DNA of 64,000 nucleotides from Polyodon spathula (GCF_017654505.1 NC_054555.1:8748335-8812334), one strand, 5' to 3'. Positions 1 to 13,561 are shown, counted from the stretch's first letter. A program made the numbers and translations. Notes: generated by a model not told the origin, from the letters alone.

Positions 1-2180
1 TTCATACAATTGCATTAAAGTAAAATCTGAATAACAAAGGTTTTATTTAGTTTTGTTTTATATCGTGATCTTTCTAGTCATGAAAATACATTTTAAAAAT
101 GGGCACAAAATTCATAACAAGTACAAATGGAACACCGCAGGAACTGCAGCTAATGCACAGGAATTAATAGGAATACGTTGGCAACATTTTAAAGTACAGC
201 AGATTTGCATATGTATTAACTGTGAATTGCTGTGGTTAACCAGGGTTTTTACCATGCTTGTGCATGTTTTCTAACTCTTTGCTATGCTTTACATCTTAAT
301 AAGGGGGCCAAAATCAGAAAAATATCCATTCATCATAGTCCCGTTTTACACAACAAACATTATATTACTGGAATAGCATTCTAGGGGAGAGTGTAAGAGA
401 CATAATTATAAAGCAGCAGTGAGAATAGGGTGGCAGCTGTTAGTGCTGAGGATTTGGTATCCAGAACAGAAACTACTTCTGTGTACTTACATCAGTGTGT
501 GAAGTTAGTAACACATTGTTCACTTCTGTCACAGATATTACTGCCCCCCTGTATGGTATTTGACATTCAACTTACATGTGTGTGACATGATCATGTAATA
601 AGGAACCACAAAATAATGTGCTGTAGAGTACTTTTTTGAATATTAGACTTTACTTAAATAATCCAGATATCCTCTCTTTAAATATGGTAATCACGACTTA
701 AAGCTGTGGGCTCAATATTGTTCATGGAACATGCCAGCTTACATTGTGATGGACTGCTTAATCAGAATGCAGGCTTTTTGCCCAGCTAAAAAAAAAAAAG
801 ACTCCTAAAATGACAAATGGTGAATATGATTATGGCTTTTCAAATCTGTTCAGCCTTTTTCACTAATTAACAGAGCTTCCAAAGGAAATTATTATCATAT
901 CTAAATGCTGGGTGTTGCTCGAGTGCTCTGGATCCTCCCAAGTGACAGAAATCTCTGTCTTAACTGGGACTTCGCTTTTTTAAACCAGTGGGTTGCACTC
1001 AGTTTGAATGGATTTATACAATATGATGGAGAAAATTATGATGCATTCAGCTGACAGTGGTATGGAAAGCTTTCACTGGTGCTTACTGCGTTCCTTATTA
1101 ATAATAACTACAGTTGCATTTACAGGTATTTGCATTGCAATGAAATTAACAGTGTAAGATACATTTTACATGTAAATGGGTTAATATACAGATCCTCCCC
1201 ATGGATCTAATTTGATGGCCTTTAACTACAATGCTAGTACAGTTAGAGATCCAGATTCTAAAGAAGGCACAACTAAGAAGGCACAACTAAGGGATAATAA
1301 CAAATAGAGCTCATACCTTTTAGATCCTTTACTGCTATGCCAGGGAGCTGAGCCACAGTCTGACACATTGTTACACTTCTTTTCTACACCTCTTCTTTCT
1401 AACCCATTTCTCCCAGAAACATGTTAGCGAAACATATTGGAATTGTAACAGCTTGTGGTACTCCTGCAGCTCCTAGAGCTCCCTGTTTCCTTGTTTTGTT
1501 TTTGTTTAGGAGATCTACGTGTGTAACCTATGGATTACAAATTGTTTTTCATTACCATGGAAATAAGAGCAGAAATATATTTACCCATACAAAGTTCAGT
1601 TTGTTGCATATTAACCAAGGTTGTTGCAAACACCATTATCAAAGATTATTATGTATTAAATATCCAGGAGGAATGTCTAAGGCATGTAGAAGGCTCCAAA
1701 TTCTATTGCATATTTCCCGTGGGTGACACATTCTGCAAATAGCCAAACTTTGGCACCTTGCAAATGTATACAATGGCGCTCATGTATTAACACCCCCCAG
1801 GGTCTGATTTACAAATGCATACATGAGCAGCACACACTGAGTAAAGAAAAACGCCACCACCACAAACGTACAGCTAGCTACTACTGTTCTCAATGTTTAC
1901 CCTTTTTATCTGGGTTTACAGCAGTAGTTACTCTATAACTAGGATAAGACTCCATTTGTAGACACCTGTTCAAATAACACACTGAAGTTTCAAACCTGAG
2001 GCAGGTACACAAGAACCTCTCAACATGCCTGCTTGTGAAGCTGTACTGCCCTTAAAGTACTAATACAAAATGCATGTGTTATTGCACAAACAAAAGAAGT
2101 TCACTACAAGTAGGACCACTGTCATATCGGATACAATTTGTTAATTAAATACAACATATCTTCGCTGGGGATTCTGAAGG
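1..2180. other. AT-rich non-coding DNA, nothing recognised
   Basis: No coding region, RNA gene or recognisable transposon is seen. The only local structure is a 14-bp tandem duplication (AGAAGGCACAACTA twice, near 1261-1289) and short A/T runs. Short open frames here have no domain signature and look like chance. Confidence 0.6.
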
Positions 2181-2189
2181 GAGCATCAG

Positions 2190-2460
2190 ATTGGCTTTGG
2201 AGCTCCCGTGGGTCAGGGAAGAAAAACTGTTACAACAGAGAACCCTGCTGGCTAGGCACCCAGTGAGCTCAGAACGGACACCTCCAGAAGCCAGCAGGTC
2301 GCTGACAACTGCTCTCGAGTTCTTGGGTGTAAAAGAGAGCTGGTCTGGTTGTGGGATCAGAGGATGCCCACTAAACCTCCGGTTCTCCTGAGCTGGGTGA
2401 ATTGCTGTGGTGAGGGCAAAAAATGATTTTGGTATTCCAAATTGGGGGAAAATCTGGGGT
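2190..2460 (+). repeat. Possible degenerate SINE with AATTGGGGGAAAA tail
   Basis: This block is GC-richer than its surroundings and ends near 2430-2455 in a stretch reading TTCCAAATTGGGGGAAAAT. The same tail motif ends the SINEs near 43.4 kb (plus), 50.2 kb (minus) and 59.2 kb (minus). The head is too diverged to point to A and B boxes with confidence, so the SINE call rests on the shared tail and the change in composition. It could be a chance match. Confidence 0.35.
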
Positions 2461-2639
2461 CACTAATATATACATACTCCAATGGAAATGTATAATTTCT
2501 AGAAATTTCTTGAAAACAAAGAATCTTAGGAAAAATATTTTGTAGCAAAAATTTTGCTTTTGTGGTTAAGGAAAAAAAAAGTTATAAGAAATAGTTTATT
2601 AGTTATAAAAAAATATTTATTTCAGCAATTTTTTTTGCA

Positions 2640-2922
2640 ACAATGCTAATTAAAAAGTATTTTGAATATCTTTGGCAGTCAATCTCGGATTGTTATTAAC
2701 CTTCTTCACAATTCTTTTACTTGTTCTTGGTGAAAGAACCTTCTTTCTTCAAGACTGAGGGAGCGTTGTGACTGTACCATGAGTCTTGTACTTGATAAGA
2801 GAAACAATAGTTGAAATTGGGATACTCAAATGCTTGGAAATCTTCTTGTATCCTTCTTCAGTTTATGACAATAAATAATTTTCTGCCTAAGGTCTTCAGA
2901 TAGTTCTTTACTTTCCCCCATA
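2640..2922 (-). pseudogene. Tc1-like transposase N-terminal relic
   Basis: Read on the minus strand from about 2922, the sequence begins MGESKELSEDLRQKI, the usual start of Tc1-family transposases. It is followed by the paired helix-turn-helix region with YKTHGTVTTLP and, after a stop/frame break, RKKVLSPRTSKRIVKKV and NPRLTAKDIQ. These are DNA-binding motifs that would recognise the element's inverted repeats. The catalytic DDE half is missing, and stops and shifts interrupt the frame, so it is a dead fragment. No inverted repeat or TA target duplication could be placed. The family call is firm; the exact subfamily is not. Confidence 0.85.
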
Positions 2923-2999
2923 TTGACTTATTGTTCAGCCTAACCCATATATACTCGCTAAGGATGTTCACCTACAATCCAGCATTTTCTAGACTTTTC

Positions 3000-5110
3000 T
3001 AGAATTAGGCTCTACATTATATATGAAAATAAATCCCTCTTTATTGGTAGAGGAATGTCTCTCCTCTCTCTCCCTCAGATTTCCATATCCAGTCTGACTG
3101 CTACGAAAGGAGAAAGGGGACAAACAGTAGTTTGATTTCCACCACTCCACACGCTATTAACAACAACACACAATCTTGTTTATGGTCTGTGCCCCATGAA
3201 AGCCATCTAATGATATGAAGCTTGTGAAGTGCTATAAAAACCCAGCCTCCCTGCTGCTACTTTTGCTTTTTACCAGGTTTAATGAGAATTCTCTCAAATA
3301 GGCTATTTTACGTGATCAAGGTGCAATGTTCAAATGAAGGAGTGCTGGAGGCAACTTTGTCGCTTTGATGTTACAGAGGGTCTGGCGACTGCAGCTCATA
3401 AAAGTAGAAGCATGTCTGTTATTGTTTTTCTTTGTCCTAAATCTCACTGTTTTGACAACATGATTGCTTGCTATACTTAGGCACAGCAATGTGTGGTGAA
3501 TTCAAATGTATGTATTTAATTAGCATCAAAGCACAACCTATTATACAAGCAAAAAAAACAGAATTGAAGTAAACTAAACTACATTTAGAAACCTAGAAAA
3601 TCATTTAAAAAGAAAGCAGAATGAAAGCAATACAACTATTTTTACAAGCAATATTTTAATGTCTGGCATCCCTACATTCTCATCTGATATAAATAACCTC
3701 ATGGTGTCATGAATATATTCATTGTGTTACCTTTTAAAGACAAAAATAGTACAACTTGAAAAATTGTAATGTTTACTCACTAAAGTGTCATCCAGCTAAG
3801 TTTAATTTATTTTAAGTTTCATTTCAATGTTTTGTCATGTACAACTATTGAACACTCAATATATAAATACTAAAAGGAACTTAATAAAGTCTTTCCCAAC
3901 CTCATTTCGGTTTTACATTGTGGTAACTTCTTAAACCTTCAAGTATTATAAAATGCACGAGATCTTCATCAGTGGACTTTAGATATCACCCATAGCTTCT
4001 GTCTTCTAGCCCTCTGTACATTCTTCAGTTGACCAAGTAGGCCAAAGTTGAATGTTGTGAGACTGCTGTAACTAACGTAAATGTACAGAACAAGATTTCA
4101 TTTAAACAATGATGACATGTTATCCCTACAGAATGAATAAAGTCACATAACTTTACCAAACAACATTTCATACCTAATCCAGTTCTATTTTCTCTCTTGA
4201 TTTCCATGTCTTTCTTTACTTTCTTGCCTTTTCTCTGGAAAATCATTTATCTTTTTAACCATGCAATCTTTCACATCTTCTCACACATTTACTCCATTTC
4301 TGATAACCCATCATTAACAGGCTAATAATAATGTCGGGTACTATTTAAAGATTGCTCTCAGTTGTTAACAGGTTCACTGGAGAAGGCACCATGCTTTTGA
4401 CGTAAGTTTTACTTTGGTTATCTAATGTGATTTAAAGGGCATATTGTTAAGAAGATACTCCATTATCAAATCTGAGGTTTTAAAGAAGTTACTTTGAAAG
4501 CTCACAATCTAACAGTCTTTTTCAATCTCTCTCCTGGTCCCACTTAGATTAGTCATTATAAATGTCATTCTTTATTTGCCTGTGACTGACAACAGTCTTT
4601 ACAATTGAACATTTGATTGAGCAGATTGGTTTGGTGTTTCATTAAACTTGTGAACAGTTGTGAATGCTGCTTTTCTTTTCCAGGACACTTTGCAAATCAG
4701 ATCAACTGTCTGAAAGATACAGTCCTTGTGAAACAGATGGAACTGAAATAAAATGAAACGAACAACAAGATCTATATGGGTCAAATGACGATGTCAGTGT
4801 TTTAGTGCTCTGAAATGAGGGTGAACAAATATAGTTAATAGATTGAATAAGAAATATGGTTTTAAGAGGTAGAAACAGATATCAGGCATTTAATAAATGC
4901 TTTATGGGATTCTTGGTGTTCAGACAGCAAAGCGTCAACAGAAAAGTTAGCATGGCCAATTGAAAGTAAAAGGAAAAGATGTACTGTATGTAACCTCTCT
5001 TTGGAACATAGCAGTATGATAAAAAAAAAATACATGTCAAGTCTATCAGTGATGAATGTTGCTTAAATTATTAATCAGGTTGTATAAGTGTTCCAGTATT
5101 TAATTTAGCC
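3000..5110. other. Unassigned non-coding DNA
   Basis: No gene or mobile element is recognised. Small open frames on the minus strand at 4025-4246 and 4599-4784 have no domain features. Confidence 0.5.
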
Positions 5111-5222
<112 letters not shown>

Positions 5223-5743
5223 TAATGCTTAGAATAATTGAATGCTACATATGCTACATATCCAAGCATCCCACTCAGTGGGTGGGCATTATATTCTCAT
5301 TTATCTAATACTACCCCATGCAGTACTTTTTATAATCTCTGGTGAACAATTTTCCTGCCAGAGTGCTAAAATTATGTGTTGCTAGTTGTGCAGTTTGACA
5401 GCTCACTCTGGGGCCGCTGGTATATATATATATATATATAGTTTTAATGAAAGCAAAAGGTTAATAACTGTGAAGTAGCCAACAAAAGTAAAACAGCATG
5501 TGTTTGTTTCAACAGATTTCATACATGCTCTTATCAATGTAACAGTTTTAAGCTTGAGGCTAAACATGGCAACACATAACTGGTTTCTCTTGCATCACCC
5601 CTCCATAGTTTCTTAGGTGACTCCATTAGAACAGAATATTCTGTAAACTGGTAGTTGATAGCATAGATGATTCGGATAAGCAATTTTCATCCACAGCTGG
5701 GATTGGCAGTTTTTTTTTTCTTTTAAGGGTAGGACGGATCCTA

Positions 5744-5747
<4 letters not shown>

Positions 5748-5775
<28 letters not shown>
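5748..5775. repeat. Poly(A) tract
   Basis: An uninterrupted run of 28 A. It could be the tail of a retroposed sequence, but no source sequence is recognised next to it. Confidence 0.9.
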
Positions 5776-5776
<1 letters not shown>

Positions 5777-5779
5777 AAG

Positions 5780-7060
5780 CGGGATACAGCAGTGAATCAC
5801 TATAATTAATAACATGGTGGTAAGGTCTACCAGCAGAATTCACATGCACTATCTGAGACCTTGAGCCAGTTGTATTGGGACATAACTTCTCTGCGTTATC
5901 CACTTGTATAACTGCAACAGATTTTGACTTTCTGGACCCAGTAGAGAACATAAAAAAAAACATGCCTCTCTTTAACATGTTCTCTGTACTGTCTCATTAT
6001 AATTGAAGACATTGGCCTATTCGAGGCCTTGCCCAAAGGGCTGTTAACCTGTGATGTAATTGTATGTTATGGGCTATTGAGGAAAGTATAAAAGACAGCA
6101 AACAAGGGATTGATTTTTTCTTTGGTACACAGTTTTCTCTTTTAGAAAGCACTCGCTTCAGACACTTTTATTGGAGAAATGCTGTATTTTACATGAATGC
6201 TCACAGGAAGGCTCACTGTTCACGTGGGACTTCTCTAAATCAGTGCAACCTGAAACAATCTTGCACTGTGGGGTCACAACCTCTATAACTCTGGGCTGTT
6301 GCTGTGTAGTTTGCGGGTGATCTACTCAAGATAGCAGTGGGCTGCCAGTGAACATTGCTGAAAAGTGTTGCTCAGTAAGAGTTTCCCAATATAATATTAT
6401 TACATGTTTATATTTCATTTTAGAAATATATTTTAACAATCCTTAATATTCTTGATTTTCACATGGCTACTTCTCAATTTAGATTATTTTGATTGAAAAG
6501 AAAACTAAAATACTACATTGAAAAAAAAACAGATTTTCAGTGTCTTCAAGAAACTGACTTCTAGTGAAAGCTGAACTTAATTGAGACCTGACCATACCCA
6601 CGAAGATAACAAGCAGGAATATTAAAAACAAGATGACCTTCAAGTAAAGATACATGTACAAATGTACTGTACATGCAGGACTAATGAGATACAGATTTTA
6701 CTGCACATCATTACATTTGGAAATCCCTTTGACGTGATCAAGCACACTACAGTACCACCTCGTAGTTTTTGTTACTGATTGTAAATCTTGTCACAAATAT
6801 CTGAACAACATATCCAACAGAAATATTCATAATCAAAACATAATGGTATGGATTTACCAGGCTCTGGAAAAGACAATATCTAATCATTTGTATCTAGTTT
6901 GTATATTGACAACATGTAAACCTGCCTTCTTTACTCTTCTTTTATGATCCACGTGCTTGTTGAGGCAGAAAAAGAAATAGGCAATAGGCATTGAAGAGCT
7001 AGAAACGCCTTAGTAAATTAAGCACAAATGATTTCAATAGCTAATTCATTTCTGTGGTGT
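5780..7060. other. Unassigned non-coding DNA
   Basis: No gene, RNA or transposon is recognised here. Composition is AT-rich, like the rest of the unique sequence. Confidence 0.5.
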
Positions 7061-7064
7061 TCCT

Positions 7065-7960
7065 CTAGGTGTCAGCAACCTCAACGTAATCAGGGGCTGC
7101 TGTGGCGGCCCACAAAATGGCATGTGGGCCACCACCAACAAAACCGAACTATTTTTAATTCAATTGTCAGGTTGTAATACCTACACAATACCAACTTACT
7201 TACAGAAACACATTGGGCAAAGCATAGAGTACAATTATACTGTATTTATTAAACAACAAAAATGGAAATCTTTGAACAATATAATATAATTTTATACATA
7301 TAATTTACAATGTAAAACCAAGCAGAATTCAAACAGTGCTTATCAGTGCAGCAAGAAAATAAATAACTATTTAAATGGGTTTTATTTACATTTACTAGCT
7401 GCCTGTTACTTCTGTGTTTCTCAAAGAAAAAAAAAAATCTAACGAAAAATCAGTGGACAAATAGTATTTTGAAGGTATGTGGATTTGCACCAAAAGCAGC
7501 CACAACACACAAATGCAGGTTTAATCTATTCCAATTTAACATTACATGTGGTTATTAAATTGAACATTTTGCTCCCAGCAAGCGGGAAAAAAAATAACAA
7601 AACATTTCTCTTAAATGAAAACAAACAATTCATTTAATTGGGCCAACTTCACCTCTGTTATTCCGCTTGCTTAGCAGTTCGCATACAGTTACTGTATAAG
7701 CATTGATTACGTACTTCCACGTGACGTTGGCTGCGTGCCTTGGAACTGTTGCCTAACAACCACTGACAGACTGCGTGCGGTGTGAGTAAATCACTCCAGC
7801 AACAACAACAAGGAAGCTGGCTGCGCAAGTGCCAAGGCGGCACATCTAATTAATGTTTTTTTTTTAAATGTAATACATTGATAAAGAAATTCAGAGGGGC
7901 CGCCACCAAACCTCAAGCGGGCCGCCCTTGGCCCGGGGGGCGGGCACTTTCTGACCCCTT
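7065..7960. mobile_element. Candidate non-autonomous hAT-type DNA transposon
   Basis: The left end reads CTAGGTGTCAGCAACC and is followed by GTGGCGGCCCAC (near 7102). The right end, read on the minus strand, reads AAGGGGTCAGAAAG and then GGCGGCCCGC and GGTGGCGGCCCC. These GGGGTCAG ends and GGCGGCCC subterminal blocks resemble inverted termini of hAT (Charlie-like) elements, as I recall them. The roughly 870 bp between them is AT-rich with no transposase frame, as in an internally deleted copy. The 8-bp target duplication is not clean: TTCCTCTA on the left against CTTCTCTA on the right matches at six of eight positions. The call is tentative. Confidence 0.4.
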
Positions 7961-7969
7961 CTCTAAAGC

Positions 7970-9295
7970 TGTTTGCTACTTCTTTCCAACTAACAACTGC
8001 TGAGCCTTTTGGTTTACAGCTGTCAAATTCACTTAAGGGAGCATATGGCATTCAGTTAAAAGCACTTGAATATGCTGGACAATATATACTACTCAGCAAT
8101 AAGATCTGTAACTGGAGTGCCGACTGTATACAATGCTATGAATTCTACCTACCAAGAAATGTATATTGTACATATTGTTATGAATGCATATAAAATACAT
8201 AAATTAAAATGCTAAATTTCCCCATTCCGAGAGGGGAAAATAAATATCCCTTTAAAATGCTGACAAATGCAAGAGCAGAAATTCTCCTAGTATCCTTTTT
8301 GCAGGAATGTGATTTGATCACTTTGCACTATAGGGGTTGTAGCTGCTTTAGCTGAATGCATAAATACATACGGGTACTTGCACAGTGAGTTGTTAAGAAA
8401 AAGTGCAGACAATCTTCAGAAAAACAAGGCCCAATAATGGAACAGAATGTCAGTTGGCAATTGCAATTAAAAAACAAACAAGAGATAAATGATGCACACG
8501 TCAGCTGTTCCGTGTTAAACATTGTATGATTACACGTTTACACATTTAACTAGCAGAACTTTTATTTTTATTTTACCGCTGTCAGAATTCACTTTTGAAC
8601 ACTGGACACTAGCAATGAAAAGAACTACCAAAAAGTATAGGTGACAGTTGTATGCTTCCAACCCTACAGTATGTATTGTTCTTCATTCAAAACAGGTGCC
8701 AGACAGTCTGTACCCACTGAATAAATTACAGTCTATAAACGCTCTTTCCTTACAGTACTGGGTTACTACAAATATGGATTTTCTCTTCTACTTTGAGCTT
8801 CTGTATTTCTCAACAATGACAAGTTTATTGAATGGTAAACTGCCAAGTCATCCTTGTCCTTTGTGGAAAGAACAATAGAATACTGCAGTCAATTTCAAAA
8901 CTTTTCAAACCTTTCTCCTATAATTTATTCCATCCTCTCCAAAAATTCCATGTCCCATGTGAACCATTTTTCTTATTAAAAAGTTTGCACAAGGAGTAAA
9001 TGCTGTAACACTTATTAAAAGAACTGTCTTTTGAAGCTACAGTATATTGGACTTATACATTCTTAAGGGTCATAAATACACTTTTTACAAGTTAGTTTAC
9101 ATATTTTGGAACTAGTTATTATCACCTTTTCGGTCTTTTTAATCTCTGCTGCTTCTCTGGTTTAATAAGATTTTCTCATATTTTCCAATACTATATGGTA
9201 CAGTATAACAGATACCAATGGGTACGGTGCAGTGTGTCTTATAAACCCTTCCTCAGGAAAAACACAATACAAGGAAAGCACGATGGCATGCAAAA
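7970..9295. other. Unassigned non-coding DNA
   Basis: AT-rich sequence without recognisable genes or repeats. Short open frames such as 8648-8878 have no domain signature. Confidence 0.5.
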
Positions 9296-9302
9296 TTACA
9301 AC

Positions 9303-9372
9303 CACACACACACACACATACATACACGCAAGCACATACACACATACACTTGCACACACACACACACGCACA
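9303..9372. repeat. (CA)n microsatellite, interrupted
   Basis: CA dinucleotides interrupted by TACA and CGCAAG variants. Open frames on both strands over this stretch are products of the repeat. Confidence 0.95.
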
Positions 9373-9589
9373 GTATATAAGGTATATATAAAGTAAACCT
9401 ACAAAAAACTTTTCACTTGAAAACCTAACATGTAGCCCTTGTACGTATGTCTCGACGCATCTCTTTAAACCAGTGTTTCACTCACCTTGAGCAAAAAGCA
9501 AAATAAATGATCGTGGTTTCTTCCTTCAAATAATTCCTTCCTTCTTTACCTTTTTTTTTAATCTTTTTTACTGAAAACCTGAAACCCTA

Positions 9590-9760
9590 ATTATAATGTA
9601 CAATGCAAATAATGATTTGCTCAAGCATCTGCAATCTCAGCTTGTAATTATTGCAAGTGAAATGAAAGCGTCTGGTACTGGAATGATATTAATGTGCTCC
9701 ATTTATCTTTTAGAAGCCGATTATATATTGCTTAAACTGAACGATGCATGTGTTTTATAG
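9590..9760. promoter_or_regulatory. Candidate conserved non-coding element (unverified)
   Basis: This unique, low-repeat stretch contains ATGCAAATAATGA (an octamer-like POU site) near 9602, TAATTATAATG near 9589 and TAATTATTGC near 9645, set in complex sequence. Homeodomain and POU site clusters of this kind are common in vertebrate developmental enhancers. Only alignment to other species could confirm it. Confidence 0.2.
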
Positions 9761-10195
9761 AAGCCTGTTCCTAAATAATCACACAGACCTCAGAATTTAA
9801 TGATGGTAATTTCTCATTTATTAACAAGTATTCTTAATTATTTTTTTAATGAAAGAGATGTTATTTATCAGCCTTGTCATAAGCTATGACACATTTTGAG
9901 GAATAGTTTAATGAAAAAAAAATAGCAAAGTATGAATTGTATTAGCTTTTTTATTTATTTATTTATTTTAATTGTATGAGCAATAATTAGGTTAGCATTC
10001 AACATGTAAGCAATCAGTTGTCACAATTGCAATGGTTGTTTTGTTTTTATGATCGCCTTGTAAAAGCCCACATCGCCCATAGCAGCAATTTAGAAACTTA
10101 ATAGGATGGTAGTTCAGTAAAATTACTGAATTGTATTCCGGGGGTTTGCTTACTACTGCTCTCCACATACCCCCAAAACATATACAAAAGGTGTT

Positions 10196-10197
<2 letters not shown>

Positions 10198-10237
<40 letters not shown>

Positions 10238-10262
10238 TTATATATTAATATATATATATATT
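10198..10262. repeat. AT-rich microsatellite
   Basis: Nearly pure alternating TA with small breaks. Confidence 0.9.
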
Positions 10263-11052
10263 TTATTCATGTAAAAAATCTGCCTCATGCCACTTTATGA
10301 TGTTTGTAGTCATTCTAGGTGGTTATTATTTAAATGCATTTATTATTTTAATTTATTTCCGAAGCTAGTTGCCTGTTATACACACACAGTAGGTAACAGG
10401 CTGGATCAACCAAAGTGTATTGCCAGTAATCGGAAATTTGATCCAAAATAGCTGATCACTAGATGGTGCTGGATTATCTTGCCATGTACATATGCTACAT
10501 GTCTATGGTAGGCACATAGAACTGAAGAGCAGTTCTTGATCTCAGATAAAAGCATTTTGACACAGACCTATCAAGCAAACAAAAAAGGCTGTTGCATATG
10601 GATGTTGCATGTGGTCAAATCAGTTTAATTCTTCCTAGGAATATGTCTTTTAGGAAAACATAAATTTATATTTTACAAATAGATTTTTTAAATAGAAGTT
10701 TAATGATAATTGAAGTGGACATGGGGCTTTGTTGCAGTATTTATTGCATCTAGCCATGTTTAAGTTATGATTTAAATTTTTTGTTATATAATCATGTAAA
10801 CTGTTAGCATCATGTTTACCTGATTTAAACTGTTTATCATGTATCTTTCAATTGAAATGTTCACTTACTAAATTCCTGTAACCAATTTAGAGCAATGTTG
10901 TAAACTTACTTACTAGGAATTGGTAGATGTTAATAGTGAAATTGTCAAATTGTGATCGAACAGCTTTATTGATTGGATGTGATCAGTCAAGAATGACCGT
11001 GTTTTCCTGTTGAATGAACTCATGTCTCAATGGGCTATACTAGCAAAACATT

Positions 11053-11074
11053 AAAAAAAAAAAAAAAAAAAAAA
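11053..11074. repeat. Poly(A) tract
   Basis: A run of about 22 A. The following 400 bp (11080-11510) is GC-richer and has a TATTTAAA box near 11347, so this may be part of an unidentified retroelement. I cannot name it. Confidence 0.85.
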
Positions 11075-11509
11075 GCATGAACCATTGAGTTTTGTTTCTA
11101 GGCAGTTTCAAGATTTGTTGATGCGAAAGTCGAATATTGACCGAGTTGAAGGGTCTATAAATCTCCATATTGACTTTGGCAAAAAAAAGTCAATAGCGTA
11201 CAAGTATAGGAGAAAGCCTGGGTTATGCCATATATCGAAGACTAGGGGCACCTTTATATTTGTACGATTACATATAGTTCAGGGGGCAGGAGCTAGGGCT
11301 CCTCTCCCACTGTCCTTGGCTCCACCAAAATATGTGTCAAACTCCCTATTTAAACCCCTAGCCACACCCTGCACTTACAGCTGCTGAGTGAATTTGAACT
11401 GAGGTGGGGAAGAGGGTGTGTTGGCTTTCCCTCTCTCTGAATGGCTGAGAGGCGGGCCTTGGGGGATTGCTCGGGCCATAAGTACTGTGCTTGGTTATGT
11501 ATGCGGGGG

Positions 11510-12820
11510 CCGTGATTGAGAATACACAGAGAAGGAATATTGGCTTTCTATAGTTTGTGTTATTATTCTATGTGTATCATCAAACGACACTATTTTCAGT
11601 AATTTTGTAGGAAATGCCAACTGTGTTGGATAGCTATTCTTCAATACTAGTCCCTCTTTTGATTTGTATTTTAGCTCAGATCTCTGCATCCGATCACATT
11701 GATATTGTTGTTTCCTCTTGCAAGCAGGCCCAAGTAAAACTCGTAAAAGAGATATTCACATTCTCTCTTCATCTAATAAGATGGAAGAAAGCAAAATAAA
11801 TCAAAGGGCCCCAGACAGACAGAGGGAACCCTTCTGAGGGAGACATTTTAACTGAGGCCTGAGGTTAAGCACATACAGTGCAGGGTAACAAAATAAAATA
11901 AAAAAAAGAGATGAAGGAAAAAAAGAAAGCACCTTGAGAAAGGGAGTAGCTTAAAGTTTTTAAATACCTGTTGAGAAAATTAATATGAAATTAATTTTCT
12001 CAACATATGAAATGGCAGCCAGTCTTAAATAAACCGATTATTAAAATATATGGTTACGTACCCAAGGGGGCGTGTGTAGTGATAGGATAACCTTGGTCAC
12101 CCCAGTGTATAGTGCACAGCGAAGCATAGGACAGAGACCTGGCAGTGGGGGCGCTACGTAAGCAGCACTTTTGTTTTGTCGTTTTATTACTGTTTTATCT
12201 TCCCTTTTTCTTTCGCCTTTTGTTTTCAATATTCTTTTTGAGCAACTGTGAGTGCACCAGCACTGAACTGTCTACTGGTGTTGGTATTCCTGTGGGCCTG
12301 TCTACCATCAGTGATATTTAGGCCATACGGGCTAAAATAAATCACGGCAAAAAGAAAAAAGGAAACAAATAAAACTGGGCACCTGTGAGGTGTTTGCAAA
12401 TACACTTCTGTCTCCCATGTCACTGAATATGCACACTCTTCCACAAGGCATTTGTAGTTAATACATTGTGGCTCATTGTAGTTAATTTAGGGGTAGTTAA
12501 ACTTAGATCTTCCAGTCCAATTAATTTAATTAATTAAGGATCTGTAGGGAACAAATTATAGCAATGAAATGGACTGGATGAGCCCAGTTTGTCTGCCCTA
12601 AGTTTGGATGATGGATGATGGACGCTAACATTTTATACAACAGTTTTCTAAATGGCCCATCACTACTTATATTTAAATATTTCTTCACACTGAAAAAACA
12701 ACAACTTTGTTTCTATAATCTGGCATTGAATTCACCCATTCTTGTCCTTTCTCCCTTCCAATTAAATCTAGTTGTAATGTTAGGTCGACCCTGATTATTA
12801 TCGTAAATATTGACCATAAT
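11510..12820. other. Unassigned, partly repeat-like non-coding DNA
   Basis: The 12050-12350 part is CpG-containing and carries a pyrimidine-rich tract, which is repeat-like, but no family is recognised. No coding frame has any domain signature. Confidence 0.4.
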
Positions 12821-12824
12821 CATG

Positions 12825-13058
12825 AGACAGTGTGGTCCAGTGGTTAAAGTCCAGCGCTTGTAATCAGAAGGTCACAGGTTTGAATCCCAAATCAGTCACT
12901 GACTGACTCATTGTGTGACCCTGAGCAAGTCATTTAACATCCTAGTTCTCCAACCTGCGGATGAGATGTTAAATCATTGTCCTATTGTAAAGTGGTTTGT
13001 GATGGAGGTCCACTATGAAAGGTGCTATATACAAATAAAATTATTATTACTATTATTT
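12825..13058 (+). repeat. tRNA-derived SINE, V-SINE/core-like
   Basis: A tRNA-like head carries a good polymerase III A box (TGGTCCAGTGG, 12833-12843) and B box (GGTTTGAATCC, 12877-12887). A body follows with GTGTGACCCTGAGCAAGTCA near 12915, a conserved central segment of vertebrate V-type SINEs as I recall it. The 3' end reads GGTGCTATATACAAATAAA and passes into an (ATT)n tail. The promoter boxes look nearly intact, but the copy is surely one of many. Flanking target duplications were not found. Confidence 0.85.
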
Positions 13059-13270
13059 TAATCAAATGTATGTGTTCTGTGACCGCCACAAACCTGCACC
13101 TATAGCAGCTATTCTGCATCTTCAATGATTAGGGCATTTCCTAATTTCATATTTAAGGTGGAGAGTTCCACTGGTATGCAACATCTTGTTAACAGGGGTG
13201 CTTCCATCCAGATTATTGTAGAACATTAGCCAGGAGAGAATTGTTGTGAGAGCTTTGTCGGTTGCCTTGG

Positions 13271-13364
13271 GTCTGTAAACCCTTCATCTCTAAACCCTTC
13301 ATCTGTAAACTCTTCTTCTGTAAACCCTTCATCTCTAAACCCTTCATCTGTAAAACCTTCATCT
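13271..13364. repeat. 15-bp minisatellite with alternating units
   Basis: Six 15-bp units of the form TGTAAACCCTTCATC. Units beginning TG and TC alternate in part (TG, TC, TG, TG, TC, TG), which suggests growth by duplicating a 30- or 45-bp block. Overlapping open frames on both strands are repeat products. Confidence 0.95.
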
Positions 13365-13538
13365 CCTGCATTGGGGCTGCACACAAACAATATGTCTGCA
13401 GTACGTTTCTGAATATAGTTTTCAGGCAAATTAACAAAACATAACAACACATACCAGTATCAATGTGTTTATTCCCACATTGTAACATCAACTGGCAGAT
13501 GCAGTGTAGCTCAGGAAATGCAGAAGTACCAGTGAGTT

Positions 13539-13561
13539 AAAAAAAAAAAAAAAAAAAAAAA
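13539..13561. repeat. Poly(A) tract
   Basis: A run of about 23 A followed by A-rich sequence. Confidence 0.9.

Noticed and set aside
12825..12900. Functional tRNA gene
   Set aside because: A and B boxes are present, but the sequence does not fold into a full cloverleaf and continues into a SINE body with an ATT tail.
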